The notes under the pieces: model-generated
The model's database searches: none
What the model was told of the DNA's origin: nothing
Seen by the model: only the letters and a program-made list of their open reading frames with translations
Part shown: positions 49,401-62,000 of the stretch, piece after piece
Layout: every line of letters starts with the position of its first letter
Numbering within the stretch: position 1 is the stretch's first letter
From: Sycon ciliatum
Taxonomy: Eukaryota > Porifera > Calcarea > Leucosolenida > Sycettidae
Reading direction: 5' to 3'
Length of the DNA: 64,000 nucleotides
Assembly: GCF_964019385.1 (NCBI RefSeq)
Contig: NC_088654.1
Coordinates: 22,170,137 to 22,234,136 of the forward strand
Program-made: the position numbers and the translations under genes

Positions 49401-50089
49401 GAATGCGGGTGCCAGCACCCTACAAGTAAACCAAAAATGAAACCAATGCGACCACTGAAATTACAGCTGGGTCATGTTATAGAGAGGTACGTTGGAATTG
49501 AAAGGTCAGCACAAATGGTCAAAATCCGACATTTTCTCACCTTTCTGCCCGTTCGCAGCTCAGAAAATGACAATGACCATCCTCATCTCGTTGTGTAGCT
49601 GGACATAGAAAATAGCACCATGAAAAAGAGCCACATTTCTCTAAAGAACTCACCCAGGGCTGCTGAAAGCTGAAAAAGAACCTATCTATAAGTTTGGGGC
49701 TTTTTACCCGTGAATCTTCACTTTGCGACTAAACTATTCACAGCAGTGCCAAATTTTCTGGGTCACTGAATGCGGGTGCCAGCGCCCTACAAGCAAACCA
49801 AAAATCAAACCAATGCGACCACTGAAATTACAGCTGGGTCATGTTATAGAGAGGTACGTTGAAATTGAAAGGTCAGCACACATGGTCAAAATCCGACATT
49901 TTCTCACCTTTCTGCCCGTTCGCAGCTCAGAAAATGACAATGACCATCCTCATCTCGTTGTGTTGCTGGACATAGAAAATAGCACCATGAAAAAGAGCCA
50001 CATTTCTCTAAAGAACTCACCCAGGGCTGCTGAAAGCTGAAAAAGAACCTATCTAGAAGTTTGGGGCTTTTTACCCGTGAATCTTCACT
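46420..50089 (+). repeat. 5-mer higher-order repeat (1,835 bp x 2)
   Basis: Units 46420, 46787, 47154, 47521, 47888 correspond to 48255, 48622, 48989, 49356, 49723. Marks include GTACATTGAAATTG, TTTCTGTAAAG with TTTTTGCCCG, CAGCACCCTAC, CCCTATAAGC, ACGTTGGAATTG and ATCTATAAG. Confidence 0.87.
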
Positions 50090-50456
50090 TTGCGACTAAA
50101 CTATTCACAGCAGTGCCAAATTTTCTGGGTCACTGAATGCGGGTGCCAGCGCCCTACAAGCAAACCAAAAATGAAACAAATGCGACCACTGAAATTACAG
50201 CTGGGTCATGTTATAGAGAGGTACGTTGAAATTGAAAGGTCAGCACAAATGGTCAAAATCCGACATTTTCTCACCTTTCTGCCCGTTCGCAGCTCAGAAA
50301 ATTACAATGACCATCCTCATCTCGTTGTGTTGCTGGACATACAAAATAGCACCATGAAAAAGAGCCACATTTCTCTAAAGAACTCACCCAGGGCTGCTGA
50401 AAGCTGAAAAAGAACCTATCTAGAAGTTTGGGGCTTTTTACCCGTGAATCTTCACT

Positions 50457-50944
50457 TTGCGACTAAACTATTCACAGCAGTGCCAAATTTTCTGGGTCAC
50501 TGAATGAGGGTGCCAGCGCCCTACAAGCAAACCAAAATCAAACCAATGCGACCACTGAAATTACAGCTGGGTCATGTTATAGAGATGTACGTTGAAATTG
50601 AAAGGTCAGCACAAATGACAAATGGTCAAAATCCGACATTTTCTCACCTTTCTGCCCGTTCGCAGCTCAGAAAATGACAATGACCATCCTCATCTCGTTG
50701 TGTTGCTGGACATAGACAAGAGCACCATGAAAAAGAGCCACATTTCTCTAAAGAACTCACCCAGGGCTGCTGAAAGCTGAAAAAGAACCTATCTAGAAGT
50801 TTGGGGCTTTTTACCCGTGAATCTTCACAGAAAATAGCACCATGAAAAAGAGCCACATTTCTCTAAAGAACTCACCCAGGGCTGCTGAAAGCTGAAAAAG
50901 AACCTATCTAGAAGTTTGGGGCTTTTTACCCGTGAATCTTCACT
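50457..50944 (+). repeat. Chimeric satellite unit (488 bp)
   Basis: A full monomer ends at GAATCTTCAC and joins directly to AGAAAATAGCACC from the middle of another monomer, leaving a 113-bp partial copy ahead of the next unit at 50945. The same unit contains a 7-bp tandem duplication (ACAAATGACAAATG). Confidence 0.88.
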
Positions 50945-53144
50945 TCGCGACTAAACTATTCACAGCAGTGCCAAATTTTCTGGGTTACTGAATGCGGGTG
51001 CCAGCGCCCTACAAGCAAACCAAAAATGAAACAAATGCGACCACTGAAATTACAGCTGGGTCATGTTATAGAGAGGTACGTTGAAATTGAAAGGTCAGCA
51101 CAAATGGTCAAAATCCGACATTTTCTCACCTTTCTGCCCGTTCGCAGCTTAGAAAATGACAATGACCATCCTCATCTCGTTGGTTAGCAGGACATAGACA
51201 AGAGCACCATGAAAAAGACTCACATTTCTCTAAAGAACTCGCCCAGGGCTGCTGAAAGCTGAAAAAGAACCTATCTAGAAGTTTGGGGCTTTTTACCCGT
51301 GAATCTTCACTTTGCGACTAAACTATTCACAGCAGTGCCAAATTTTCTGGTTCACTGAATGCGGGTGCCAGCGCCCTACAAGCAAACCAAAAATCAAACC
51401 AATGCGACCACTGAAATTACAGCTGGGTCATGTTATAGAGAGGTACGTTGAAATTGAAAGGTCAGCACAAATGGTCAAAATCCGACATTTTCTCACCTTT
51501 CTGCCCGTTCCCAGCTTAGAAAATGACAATGATCATCCTCATCTCGTTGGTTAGCTGGACATAGACAAGAGCACCATGAAAAAGACTCATATATCTCTAA
51601 AGAACTCGCCCAGGGCTGCTGAAAGCTGAAAAAGAACCTATCTAGAAGTTTGGGGCTTTTTACCCGTGAATCTTCACTTTGCGACTAAACTATTCACAGC
51701 AGTGCCAAATTTTCTGGCTCACTGAATGCGGTTGCCAGCGCCCTACAAGCAAACCAAAAATCAAACCAATGCGACCACTGAAATTACAGCTGGGTCATGT
51801 TATAGAGAGGTACGTTGAAATTGAAAGGTCAGCACAAATGGTCAAAATCCGACATTTTCTCACCTTTCTGCCCGTTCGCAGCTCAGAAAATGACAATGAC
51901 CATCCTCATCTCGTTGTGTTGCTGGACATAGACAAGAGCACCATGAAAAAGAGCCACATTTCTCTAAAGAACTCACCCAGGGCTGCTGAAAGCTGAAAAA
52001 GAACCTATCTAGAAGTTTGGGGTTTTTACCCGTGAATCTTCACTTTGCGACTAAACTATTCACAGCAGTGCCAAATTTTCTGGGTCACTGAATGCGGGTG
52101 CCAGAGCCCTACAAGCAAACCAAAAATGAAACAAATGCGACCACTGAAATTACAGCTGGGTCATGTTATAGAGAGGTATGTTCAAATTGAAAGGTCAGCA
52201 CAAATGGTCAAAATCCGACATTTTCTCACCTTTCTGCCCGTTCGCAGCTCAGAAAATGACATTGACCATCCTCATCTCGTTGTGTAGCTGGACATAGAAA
52301 ATAGCACCATGAAAAAGAGCCACATTTCTCTAAAGAACTCACCCAGGGCTGCTGAAAGCTGAAAAAGAACCTATCTAGAAGTTTGGGGCTTTTTACCCGT
52401 GAATCTTCACTTTGCGACTAAACTATTCACAGCAGTGCCAAATTTTCTGGGTCACTGAATGCGGGTGCCAGCGCCCTACAAGCAAACCAAAAATCAAACC
52501 AATGCGACCACTGAAACTACAGCTGGGTCATGTTATAGAGAGGTACGTTGAAATTGAAACGTCAGCACAAATGGTCAAAATCCGACATTTTCTCACCTTT
52601 CTGCCCGTTCGCAGCTCAGAAAATGACAATGACCATCCTCATCTCGTTGTGTAGCTGGACATAGACAAGAGCACCATGAAAAAGAGCCACATTTCTCTAA
52701 AGAACTCACCCAGGGCTGCTGAAAGCTGAAAAAGAACCTATCTAGAAGTTTGGAGCTTTTTACCCGTGAATCTTCACTTTGCAACTAAACTATTCACAGC
52801 AGTGCCAAATTTTCTGGGTCACTGAATGCGGATGCCAGCGCCCTACATCTAACCAAAAATCAAACCAATGCGACCACTGAAATTACAGCTGGGTCATGTT
52901 ATAGAGAGGTACATTGAAATTGAAAGGTCAGCACAAATGGTCAAAATCCGACATTTTCTCACCTTTCTGCCCGTTCGCAGCTCAGAAAATGACAATGACC
53001 ATCCTCATCTCGTTGTGTTGCTGGACATAGAAATTAGCACCATGAAAAAGAGCCACATTTCTCTAAAGAACTCACCCAGGGCTGCTGAAAGCTGAAAAAG
53101 AACCTATCTAGAAGTTTGGGGCTTTTTACCCGTGAATCTTCACT

Positions 53145-56100
53145 TTGCGACTAAACTATTCACAGCAGTGCCAAATTTTCTGGGTGACTGAATGCGGGTG
53201 CCAGCGCCCTACAAGCAAACCAAAAATCAAACCAATGCGACCACAGAAATTACAGCTGGGTCATCTTATAGAGAGGTACGTTGAAATTGAAAGGTCAGCA
53301 CAAATGGTCAAAATCCGACATTTTCTCACCTTTCTGCCCGTTCGCAGCTCAGAAAATGACAATGACCATCCTCATCTCGTTGTGTAGCTGGACATAGAAA
53401 ATAGCACCATGAAAAAGACTCACATATCTCTAAAGAACTCGCCCAGGGCTGCTGAAAGCTGAAAAAGAACCTATCTAGAAGTTTGGGGCTTTTTACCCGT
53501 GAATCTTCACTTTGCGACTAAACTATTCACAGCAGTGCCAAATTTTCTGGGTCACTGAATGCGGGTGCCAGCGCCCTACAAGCAAACCAAAAATCAAACC
53601 AATGCGACCACTGAAATTACAGCTGGGTCATGTTATAGAGAGGTACGTTGAAATTGAAAGGTCAGCACAAATGGTCAAAATCCGACATTTTCTCACCTTT
53701 CTGCCCGTTCGCAGCTCAGAAAATGACAATGACCATCCTGATCTCGTTGTGTTGCTGGACATAGACAAGAGCACCATGAAAAAGAGCCACATTTCTCTAA
53801 AGAACTCACCCAGGGCTGCTGAAAGCTGAAAAAGAACCTATCTAGAAGTTTGGGGCTTTTTACCCGTGAATCTTCACTTTGCGACTAAACTATTCACAGC
53901 AGTGCCAAATTTTCTGGGTCACTGAATGCGGGTGCCAGCGCCCTACAAGCAAACCAAAAATGAAACAAATGCGACAACTGAAATTACAGCTGGGTCATGG
54001 TATAGAGAGGTCCGTTGAAATTGAAAGGTCAGCACAAATGGTCAAAATCCGACATTTTCTCACCTTTCTGCCCGTTCGCAGCTCAGAAAATGACAATGAC
54101 CATCCTCATCTCGTTGTGTTGCTGGACATAGAAAATAGCACCATGAAAAAGAGCCACATTTCTCTAAAGAACTCACCCAGGGCTGCTGAAAGCTGAAAAA
54201 GAACCTATCTAGAAGTTTGGGGCTTTTTACCCTTGAATCTTCACTTTGCGACTAAACTATTCACAGCAGTGCCAAATTTTCTGGGTCACTGAATGCGGGT
54301 GCCAGCGCCCTACAAGCAAACCAAAAATCAAACCAATGCGACCACTGAAATTACAGCTGGGTCATGTTATAGAGAGGTACGTTGAAATTGAAAGGTCAGC
54401 ACAAATGGTCAAAATCCGACATTTTCTCACCTTTCTGCCCGTTCGCAGCTCAGAAAATGACAATGACCATCCTGATCTCGTTGTGTTGCTGGACATAGAC
54501 AAGAGCACCATGAAAAAGAGCCACATTTCTCTAAAGAACTCACCCAGGGCTGCTGAAAGCTGAAAAAGAACCTATCTAGAAGTTTGGGGCTTTTTACCCG
54601 TGAATCTTCACTTTGCGACTAAACTATTCACAGCAGTGCCAAATTTTCTGGGTCACTGAATGCGGGTGCCAGCGCCCTACAAGCAAACCAAAAATGAAAC
54701 AAATGCGACAACTGAAATTACAGCTGGGTCATGGTATAGAGAGGTCCGTTGAAATTGAAAGGTCAGCACAAATGGTCAAAATCCGACATTTTCTCACCTT
54801 TCTGCCCGTTCGCAGCTCAGAAAATGACAATGACCATCCTCATCTCGTTGTGTTGCTGGACATAGAAAATAGCACCATGAAAAAGAGCCACATTTCTCTA
54901 AAGAACTCACCCAGGGCTGCTGAAAGCTGAAAAAGAACCTATCTAGAAGTTTGGGGCTTTTTACCCTTGAATCTTCACTTTGCGACTAAACTATTCACAG
55001 CAGTGCCAAATTTTCTGGGTCACTGAATGCGGGTGCCAGCGCCCTACAAGCAAACCAAAAATGAAACAAATGCGACCACTGAAATTACAGCTGGGTCATG
55101 TTATAGAGAGGTACGTTGAAATTGAAAGGTCAGCACAAATGGTCAAAATCCGACATTTTCTCACCTTTCTGCCCGTTCGCAGCTCAGAAAATGACAATGA
55201 CCATCCTGATCTCGTTGTGTTGCTGGACATAGACAAGAGCACCATGAAAAAGAGCCACATTTCTCTAAAGAACTCACCCAGGGCTGCTGAAAGCTGAAAA
55301 AGAACCTATCTAGAAGTTTGGGGCTTTTCACCCGTGAATCTTCACTTTGCGACTAAACTATTCACAGCAGTGCCAAATTTTCTGGGTCACTGAATGCGGG
55401 TGCCAGCGCCCTACAAGCAAACCAAAAATGAAACAAATGCGACAACTGAAATTACAGCTGGGTCATGGTATAGAGAGGTCCGTTGAAATTGAAAGGTCAG
55501 CACAAATGGTCAAAATCCGACATTTTCTCACCTTTCTGCCCGTTCGCAGCTCAGAAAATGACAATGACCATCCTCATCTCGTTGTGTTGCTGGACATAGA
55601 AAATAGCACCATGAAAAAGAGCCACATTTCTCTAAAGAACTCACCCAGGGCTGCTGAAAGCTGAAAAAGAACCTATCTAGAAGTTTGGGGCTTTTTACCC
55701 GTGAATCTTCACTTTGCGACTAAACTATTCACAGCAGTGCCAAATTTTCTGGGTCACTGAATGCGGGTGCCAGCGCCCTACAAGCAAACCAAAAATGAAA
55801 CAAATGCGACCACTGAAATTACAGCTGGGTCATGTTATAGAGAGGTACGTTGAAATTGAAAGGTCAGCACAAATGGTCAAAATCCGACATTTTCTCACCT
55901 TTCTGCCCGTTCGCAGCTCAGAAAATGACAATGACCATCCTGATCTCGTTGTGTTGCTGGACATAGACAAGAGCACCATGAAAAAGAGCCACATTTCTCT
56001 AAAGAACTCACCCAGGGCTGCTGAAAGCTGAAAAAGAACCTATCTAGAAGTTTGGGGCTTTTCACCCGTGAATCTTCACTTTGCGACTAAACTATTCACA

Positions 56101-59016
56101 GCAGTGCCAAATTTTCTGGGTCACTGAATGCGGGTGCCAGCGCCCTACAAGCAAACCAAAAATCAAACCAATGCGACCACAGAAATTACAGCTGGGTCAT
56201 CTTATAGAGAGGTACGTTGAAATTGAAAGGTCAGCACAAATGGTCAAAATCCGACATTTTCTCACCTTTCTGCCCGTTCGCAGCTCAGAAAATGACAATG
56301 ACCATCCTCATCTCGTTGTGTAGCTGGACATAGAAAATAGCACCATGAAAAAGACTCACATATCTCTAAAGAACTCGCCCAGGGCTGCTGAAAGCTGAAA
56401 AAGAACCTATCTAGAAGTTTGGGGCTTTTTACCCGTGAATCTTCACTTTGCGACTAAACTATTCACAGCAGTGCCAAATTTTCTGGGTCACTGAATGCGG
56501 GTGCCAGCGCCCTACAAGCAAACCAAAAATCAAACCAATGCGACCACTGAAATTACAGCTGGGTCATGTTATAGAGAGGTACGTTGAAATTGAAAGGTCA
56601 GCACAAATGGTCAAAATCCGACATTTTCTCACCTTTCTGCCCGTTCGCAGCTCAGAAAATGACAATGACCATCCTGATCTCGTTGTGTTGCTGGACATAG
56701 ACAAGAGCACCATGAAAAAGAGCCACATTTCTCTAAAGAACTCACCCAGGGCTGCTGAAAGCTGAAAAAGAACCTATCTAGAAGTTTGGGGCTTTTTACC
56801 CGTGAATCTTCACTTTGCGACTAAACTATTCACAGCAGTGCCAAATTTTCTGGGTCACTGAATGCGGGTGCCAGCGCCCTACAAGCAAACCAAAAATGAA
56901 ACAAATGCGACAACTGAAATTACAGCTGGGTCATGGTATAGAGAGGTCCGTTGAAATTGAAAGGTCAGCACAAATGGTCAAAATCCGACATTTTCTCACC
57001 TTTCTGCCCGTTCGCAGCTCAGAAAATGACAATGACCATCCTCATCTCGTTGTGTTGCTGGACATAGAAAATAGCACCATGAAAAAGAGCCACATTTCTC
57101 TAAAGAACTCACCCAGGGCTGCTGAAAGCTGAAAAAGAACCTATCTAGAAGTTTGGGGCTTTTTACCCTTGAATCTTCACTTTGCGACTAAACTATTCAC
57201 AGCAGTGCCAAATTTTCTGGGTCACTGAATGCGGGTGCCAGCGCCCTACAAGCAAACCAAAAATCAAACCAATGCGACCACTGAAATTACAGCTGGGTCA
57301 TGTTATAGAGAGGTACGTTGAAATTGAAAGGTCAGCACAAATGGTCAAAATCCGACATTTTCTCACCTTTCTGCCCGTTCGCAGCTCAGAAAATGACAAT
57401 GACCATCCTGATCTCGTTGTGTTGCTGGACATAGACAAGAGCACCATGAAAAAGAGCCACATTTCTCTAAAGAACTCACCCAGGGCTGCTGAAAGCTGAA
57501 AAAGAACCTATCTAGAAGTTTGGGGCTTTTTACCCGTGAATCTTCACTTTGCGACTAAACTATTCACAGCAGTGCCAAATTTTCTGGGTCACTGAATGCG
57601 GGTGCCAGCGCCCTACAAGCAAACCAAAAATGAAACAAATGCGACAACTGAAATTACAGCTGGGTCATGGTATAGAGAGGTCCGTTGAAATTGAAAGGTC
57701 AGCACAAATGGTCAAAATCCGACATTTTCTCACCTTTCTGCCCGTTCGCAGCTCAGAAAATGACAATGACCATCCTCATCTCGTTGTGTTGCTGGACATA
57801 GAAAATAGCACCATGAAAAAGAGCCACATTTCTCTAAAGAACTCACCCAGGGCTGCTGAAAGCTGAAAAAGAACCTATCTAGAAGTTTGGGGCTTTTTAC
57901 CCTTGAATCTTCACTTTGCGACTAAACTATTCACAGCAGTGCCAAATTTTCTGGGTCACTGAATGCGGGTGCCAGCGCCCTACAAGCAAACCAAAAATGA
58001 AACAAATGCGACCACTGAAATTACAGCTGGGTCATGTTATAGAGAGGTACGTTGAAATTGAAAGGTCAGCACAAATGGTCAAAATCCGACATTTTCTCAC
58101 CTTTCTGCCCGTTCGCAGCTCAGAAAATGACAATGACCATCCTGATCTCGTTGTGTTGCTGGACATAGACAAGAGCACCATGAAAAAGAGCCACATTTCT
58201 CTAAAGAACTCACCCAGGGCTGCTGAAAGCTGAAAAAGAACCTATCTAGAAGTTTGGGGCTTTTCACCCGTGAATCTTCACTTTGCGACTAAACTATTCA
58301 CAGCAGTGCCAAATTTTCTGGGTCACTGAATGCGGGTGCCAGCGCCCTACAAGCAAACCAAAAATGAAACAAATGCGACAACTGAAATTACAGCTGGGTC
58401 ATGGTATAGAGAGGTCCGTTGAAATTGAAAGGTCAGCACAAATGGTCAAAATCCGACATTTTCTCACCTTTCTGCCCGTTCGCAGCTCAGAAAATGACAA
58501 TGACCATCCTCATCTCGTTGTGTTGCTGGACATAGAAAATAGCACCATGAAAAAGAGCCACATTTCTCTAAAGAACTCACCCAGGGCTGCTGAAAGCTGA
58601 AAAAGAACCTATCTAGAAGTTTGGGGCTTTTTACCCTTGAATCTTCACTTTGCGACTAAACTATTCACAGCAGTGCCAAATTTTCTGGGTCACTGAATGC
58701 GGGTGCCAGCGCCCTACAAGCAAACCAAAAATGAAACAAATGCGACCACTGAAATTACAGCTGGGTCATGTTATAGAGAGGTACGTTGAAATTGAAAGGT
58801 CAGCACAAATGGTCAAAATCCGACATTTTCTCACCTTTCTGCCCGTTCGCAGCTCAGAAAATGACAATGACCATCCTGATCTCGTTGTGTTGCTGGACAT
58901 AGACAAGAGCACCATGAAAAAGAGCCACATTTCTCTAAAGAACTCACCCAGGGCTGCTGAAAGCTGAAAAAGAACCTATCTAGAAGTTTGGGGCTTTTCA
59001 CCCGTGAATCTTCACT
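53145..59016 (+). repeat. 8-mer higher-order repeat (2,936 bp x 2) built of dimers
   Basis: The block 53145-56080 is repeated at 56081-59016. The first unit of each has CCACAGAAATTAC and GGGTCATCTTATAG. The following units alternate between CATCCTGATCTCG (53512, 54246, 54980, 55714) and GCGACAACTG with CATGGTATAG and GGTCCGTTG (53879, 54613, 55347), so a 734-bp dimer was amplified first and then the whole block. The two copies are almost identical. Confidence 0.9.
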
Positions 59017-62000
59017 TTGCGACTAAACTATTCACAGCAGTGCCAAATTTTCTGGGTCACTGAATGCGGGTGCCAGCGCCCTACAAGCAAACCAAAAATC
59101 AAACCAATGCGACCACTGAAATTACAGCAGGGTCATGTTATAGAGAGGTAAGTTGAAATTGAAAGGTCAGCACAAATGGTCAAAATCCGACATTTTCTCA
59201 CATTTCTGCCCGTTCGCAGCTTAGAAAATGACCATGACCATCCTCATCTCGTTGTGTTGCTGGACATAGACAAGAGCACCATGAAAAAGACTCACATATC
59301 TCTAAAGAACTCGCCCAGGGCTGCTGAAAGCTGAAAAAGAACCTATCTAGAAGTTTGGGGCTTTTTACCCGTGAATCTTCACTTTGCGACTAAACTATTC
59401 ACAGCAGTGCCAAATTTTCTGGGTCACTGAATGCGGGTGCCAGCGCCCTACAAGCAAACCAAAAATCAAACCAATGCGACCACTGAAATTACAGCTGGGT
59501 CATGTTATAGAGAGGTACGTTGAAATTGAAAGGTCAGCACAAATGGTCAAAATCCGACATTTTCTCACCTTTCTGCCCGTTCGCAGCTCAGAAAATGACA
59601 ATGACCATCCTCATCTCGTTGTGTAGCTGGACATAGAAAATAGCACCATGAAAAAGAGCCACATTTCTCTAAAGAACTCACCCAGGGCTGCTGAAAGCTG
59701 AAAAAGAACCTATCTAGAAGTTTGGGGCTTTTTACCCGTGAATCTTCACTTTGCGACTAAACTATTCACAGCAGTGCCAAATTTTCTGGGTCACTGAATG
59801 CGGGTGCCAGCGCCCTACAAGAAAACCAAAAATCAAACCAATGTGACCACTGAAATTACAGCTGGGTCATGTTATAGAGAGGTACGTTGAAATTGAAAGG
59901 TCAGCACAAATGGTCAAAATCCGACATTTTCTCACCTTTCTGCCCGTTCGCAGCTTAGAAAATGACAATGACCATCCTCATCTCGTTGGTTAGCTGGACA
60001 TAGACAAGAGCACCATGAAAAAGACTCACATTTCTCTAAAGAACTTGCCCAGGGCTGCTGAAAGCTGAAAAAGAACCTATCTAGAAGTTTGGGGCTTTTT
60101 ACCCGTGAATCTTCACTTTGCGACTAAACTATTCACAGCAGTGCCAAATTTTCTGGGTCACTGAATGCGGGTGCCAGCGCCCTACAAGCAAACCAAAAAT
60201 CAAACCAATGCGACCACTGAAATTACAGCAGGGTCATGTTATAGAGAGGTACGTTGAAATTGAAAGGTCAGCACAAATGGTCAAAATCCGACATTTTCTC
60301 ACATTTCTGCCCGTTCGCAGCTTAGAAAATGACCATGACCATCCTCATCTCGTTGTGTTGCTGGACATAGACAAGAGCACCATGAAAAAGACTCACATAT
60401 CTCTAAAGAACTCGCCCAGGGCTGCTGAAAGCTGAAAAAGAACCTATCTAGAAGTTTGGGGCTTTTTACCCGTGAATCTTCACTTTGCGACTAAACTATT
60501 CACAGCAGTGCCAAATTTTCTGGGTCACTGAATGCGGGTGCCAGCGCCCTACAAGCAAACCAAGAATCAAACCAATGCGACCACTGAAATTACAGCTGGG
60601 TCATGTTATAGAGAGGTACGTTGAAATTGAAAGGTCAGCACAAATGGTCAAAATCCGACATTTTCTCACCTTTCTGCCCGTTCGCAGCTCAGAAAATGAC
60701 AATGACCATCCTCATCTCGTTGTGTAGCTGGACATAGAAAATAGCACCATGAAAAAGAGCCACATTTCTCTAAAGAACTCACCCAGGGCTGCTGAAAGCT
60801 GAAAAAGAACCTATCTAGAAGTTTGGGGCTTTTTACCAGTGAATCTTCACTTTGCGACTAAACTATTCGCAGCAGTGCCAAATTTTCTGGGTCACTGAAT
60901 GCGGGTGCCAGCGCCCTACAAGCAAACCAAAAATCAAACCAATGCGACCTCTGTAATTACAGCTGGGTCATGTTATAGAGAGGTACGTTGAAATTGAAAG
61001 GTCAGCACAAATGGTCAAAATCCGACATTTTCTCACCTTTCTGCCCGTTCGCAGCTCAGAAAATGACTATGACCATCCTCATCTCGTTGTGTAGCTGGAC
61101 ATAGAAAATAGCACCATGAAAAAGAGCCACATTTCTCTAAAGAACTCACCCAGGGCTGCTGAAAGCTGAAAAAGAACCTATCTAGAAGTTTGGGGCTTTT
61201 TACCAGTGAATCTTCACTTTGCGACTAAACTATTCGCAGCAGTGCCAAATTTTCTGGGTCACTGAATGCGGGTGCCAGCGCCCTACAAGCAAACAAAAAT
61301 CAAACCAATGCGACCTCTGTAATTACAGCTGGGTCATGTTATAGAGAGGTACGTTGAAATTGAAAGGTCAGCACAAATGGTCAAAATCCAACATTTTCTC
61401 ACCTTTCTGCCCGTTCGCAGCTCAGAAAATGACAATGACCATCCTGATCTCGTTGGTTAGCTGGACATAGACAAGAGCACCATGAAAAAGACTCACATAT
61501 CTCTAAAGAACTCGCCCAGGGCTGCTGAAAGCTGAAAAAGAACCTATCTAGAAGTTTGGGGCTTTTTACCCGTGAATCTTCACTTTGCAACTAAACTATT
61601 CACAGCAGTGCCAAATTTTCTGGGTCACTGAATGAGGGTGCCAGCGCCCTACAAGCAAACCAAAAATCAAACCAATGCGACCACTGAAATTACAGCTGGG
61701 TCATGTTATAGAGATGTACGTTGAAATTGAAAGGTCAGCACAAATGGTCAAAATCCGACATTTTCTCACCTTTCTGCCCGTTCGCAGCTCAGAAAATGAC
61801 AATGACCATCCTCATCTCGTTGTGTTGCTGGACATAGACAAGAGCACCATGAAAAAGAGCCACATTTCTCTAAAGAACTCACCCAGGGCTGCTGAAAGCT
61901 GAAAAAGAACCTATCTAGAAGTTTGGGGCTTTTTACCCGTGAATCTTCACTTTGCGACTAAACTATTCACAGCAGTGCCAAATTTTCTGGGTCACTGAAT

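Noticed and set aside
50644-50856. Minus-strand open frames of 63-70 codons in a few monomers (also 35425-35631, 52593-52784, 61399-61590)
   Set aside because: They appear only where point changes happen to remove stops; most sister monomers lack them.
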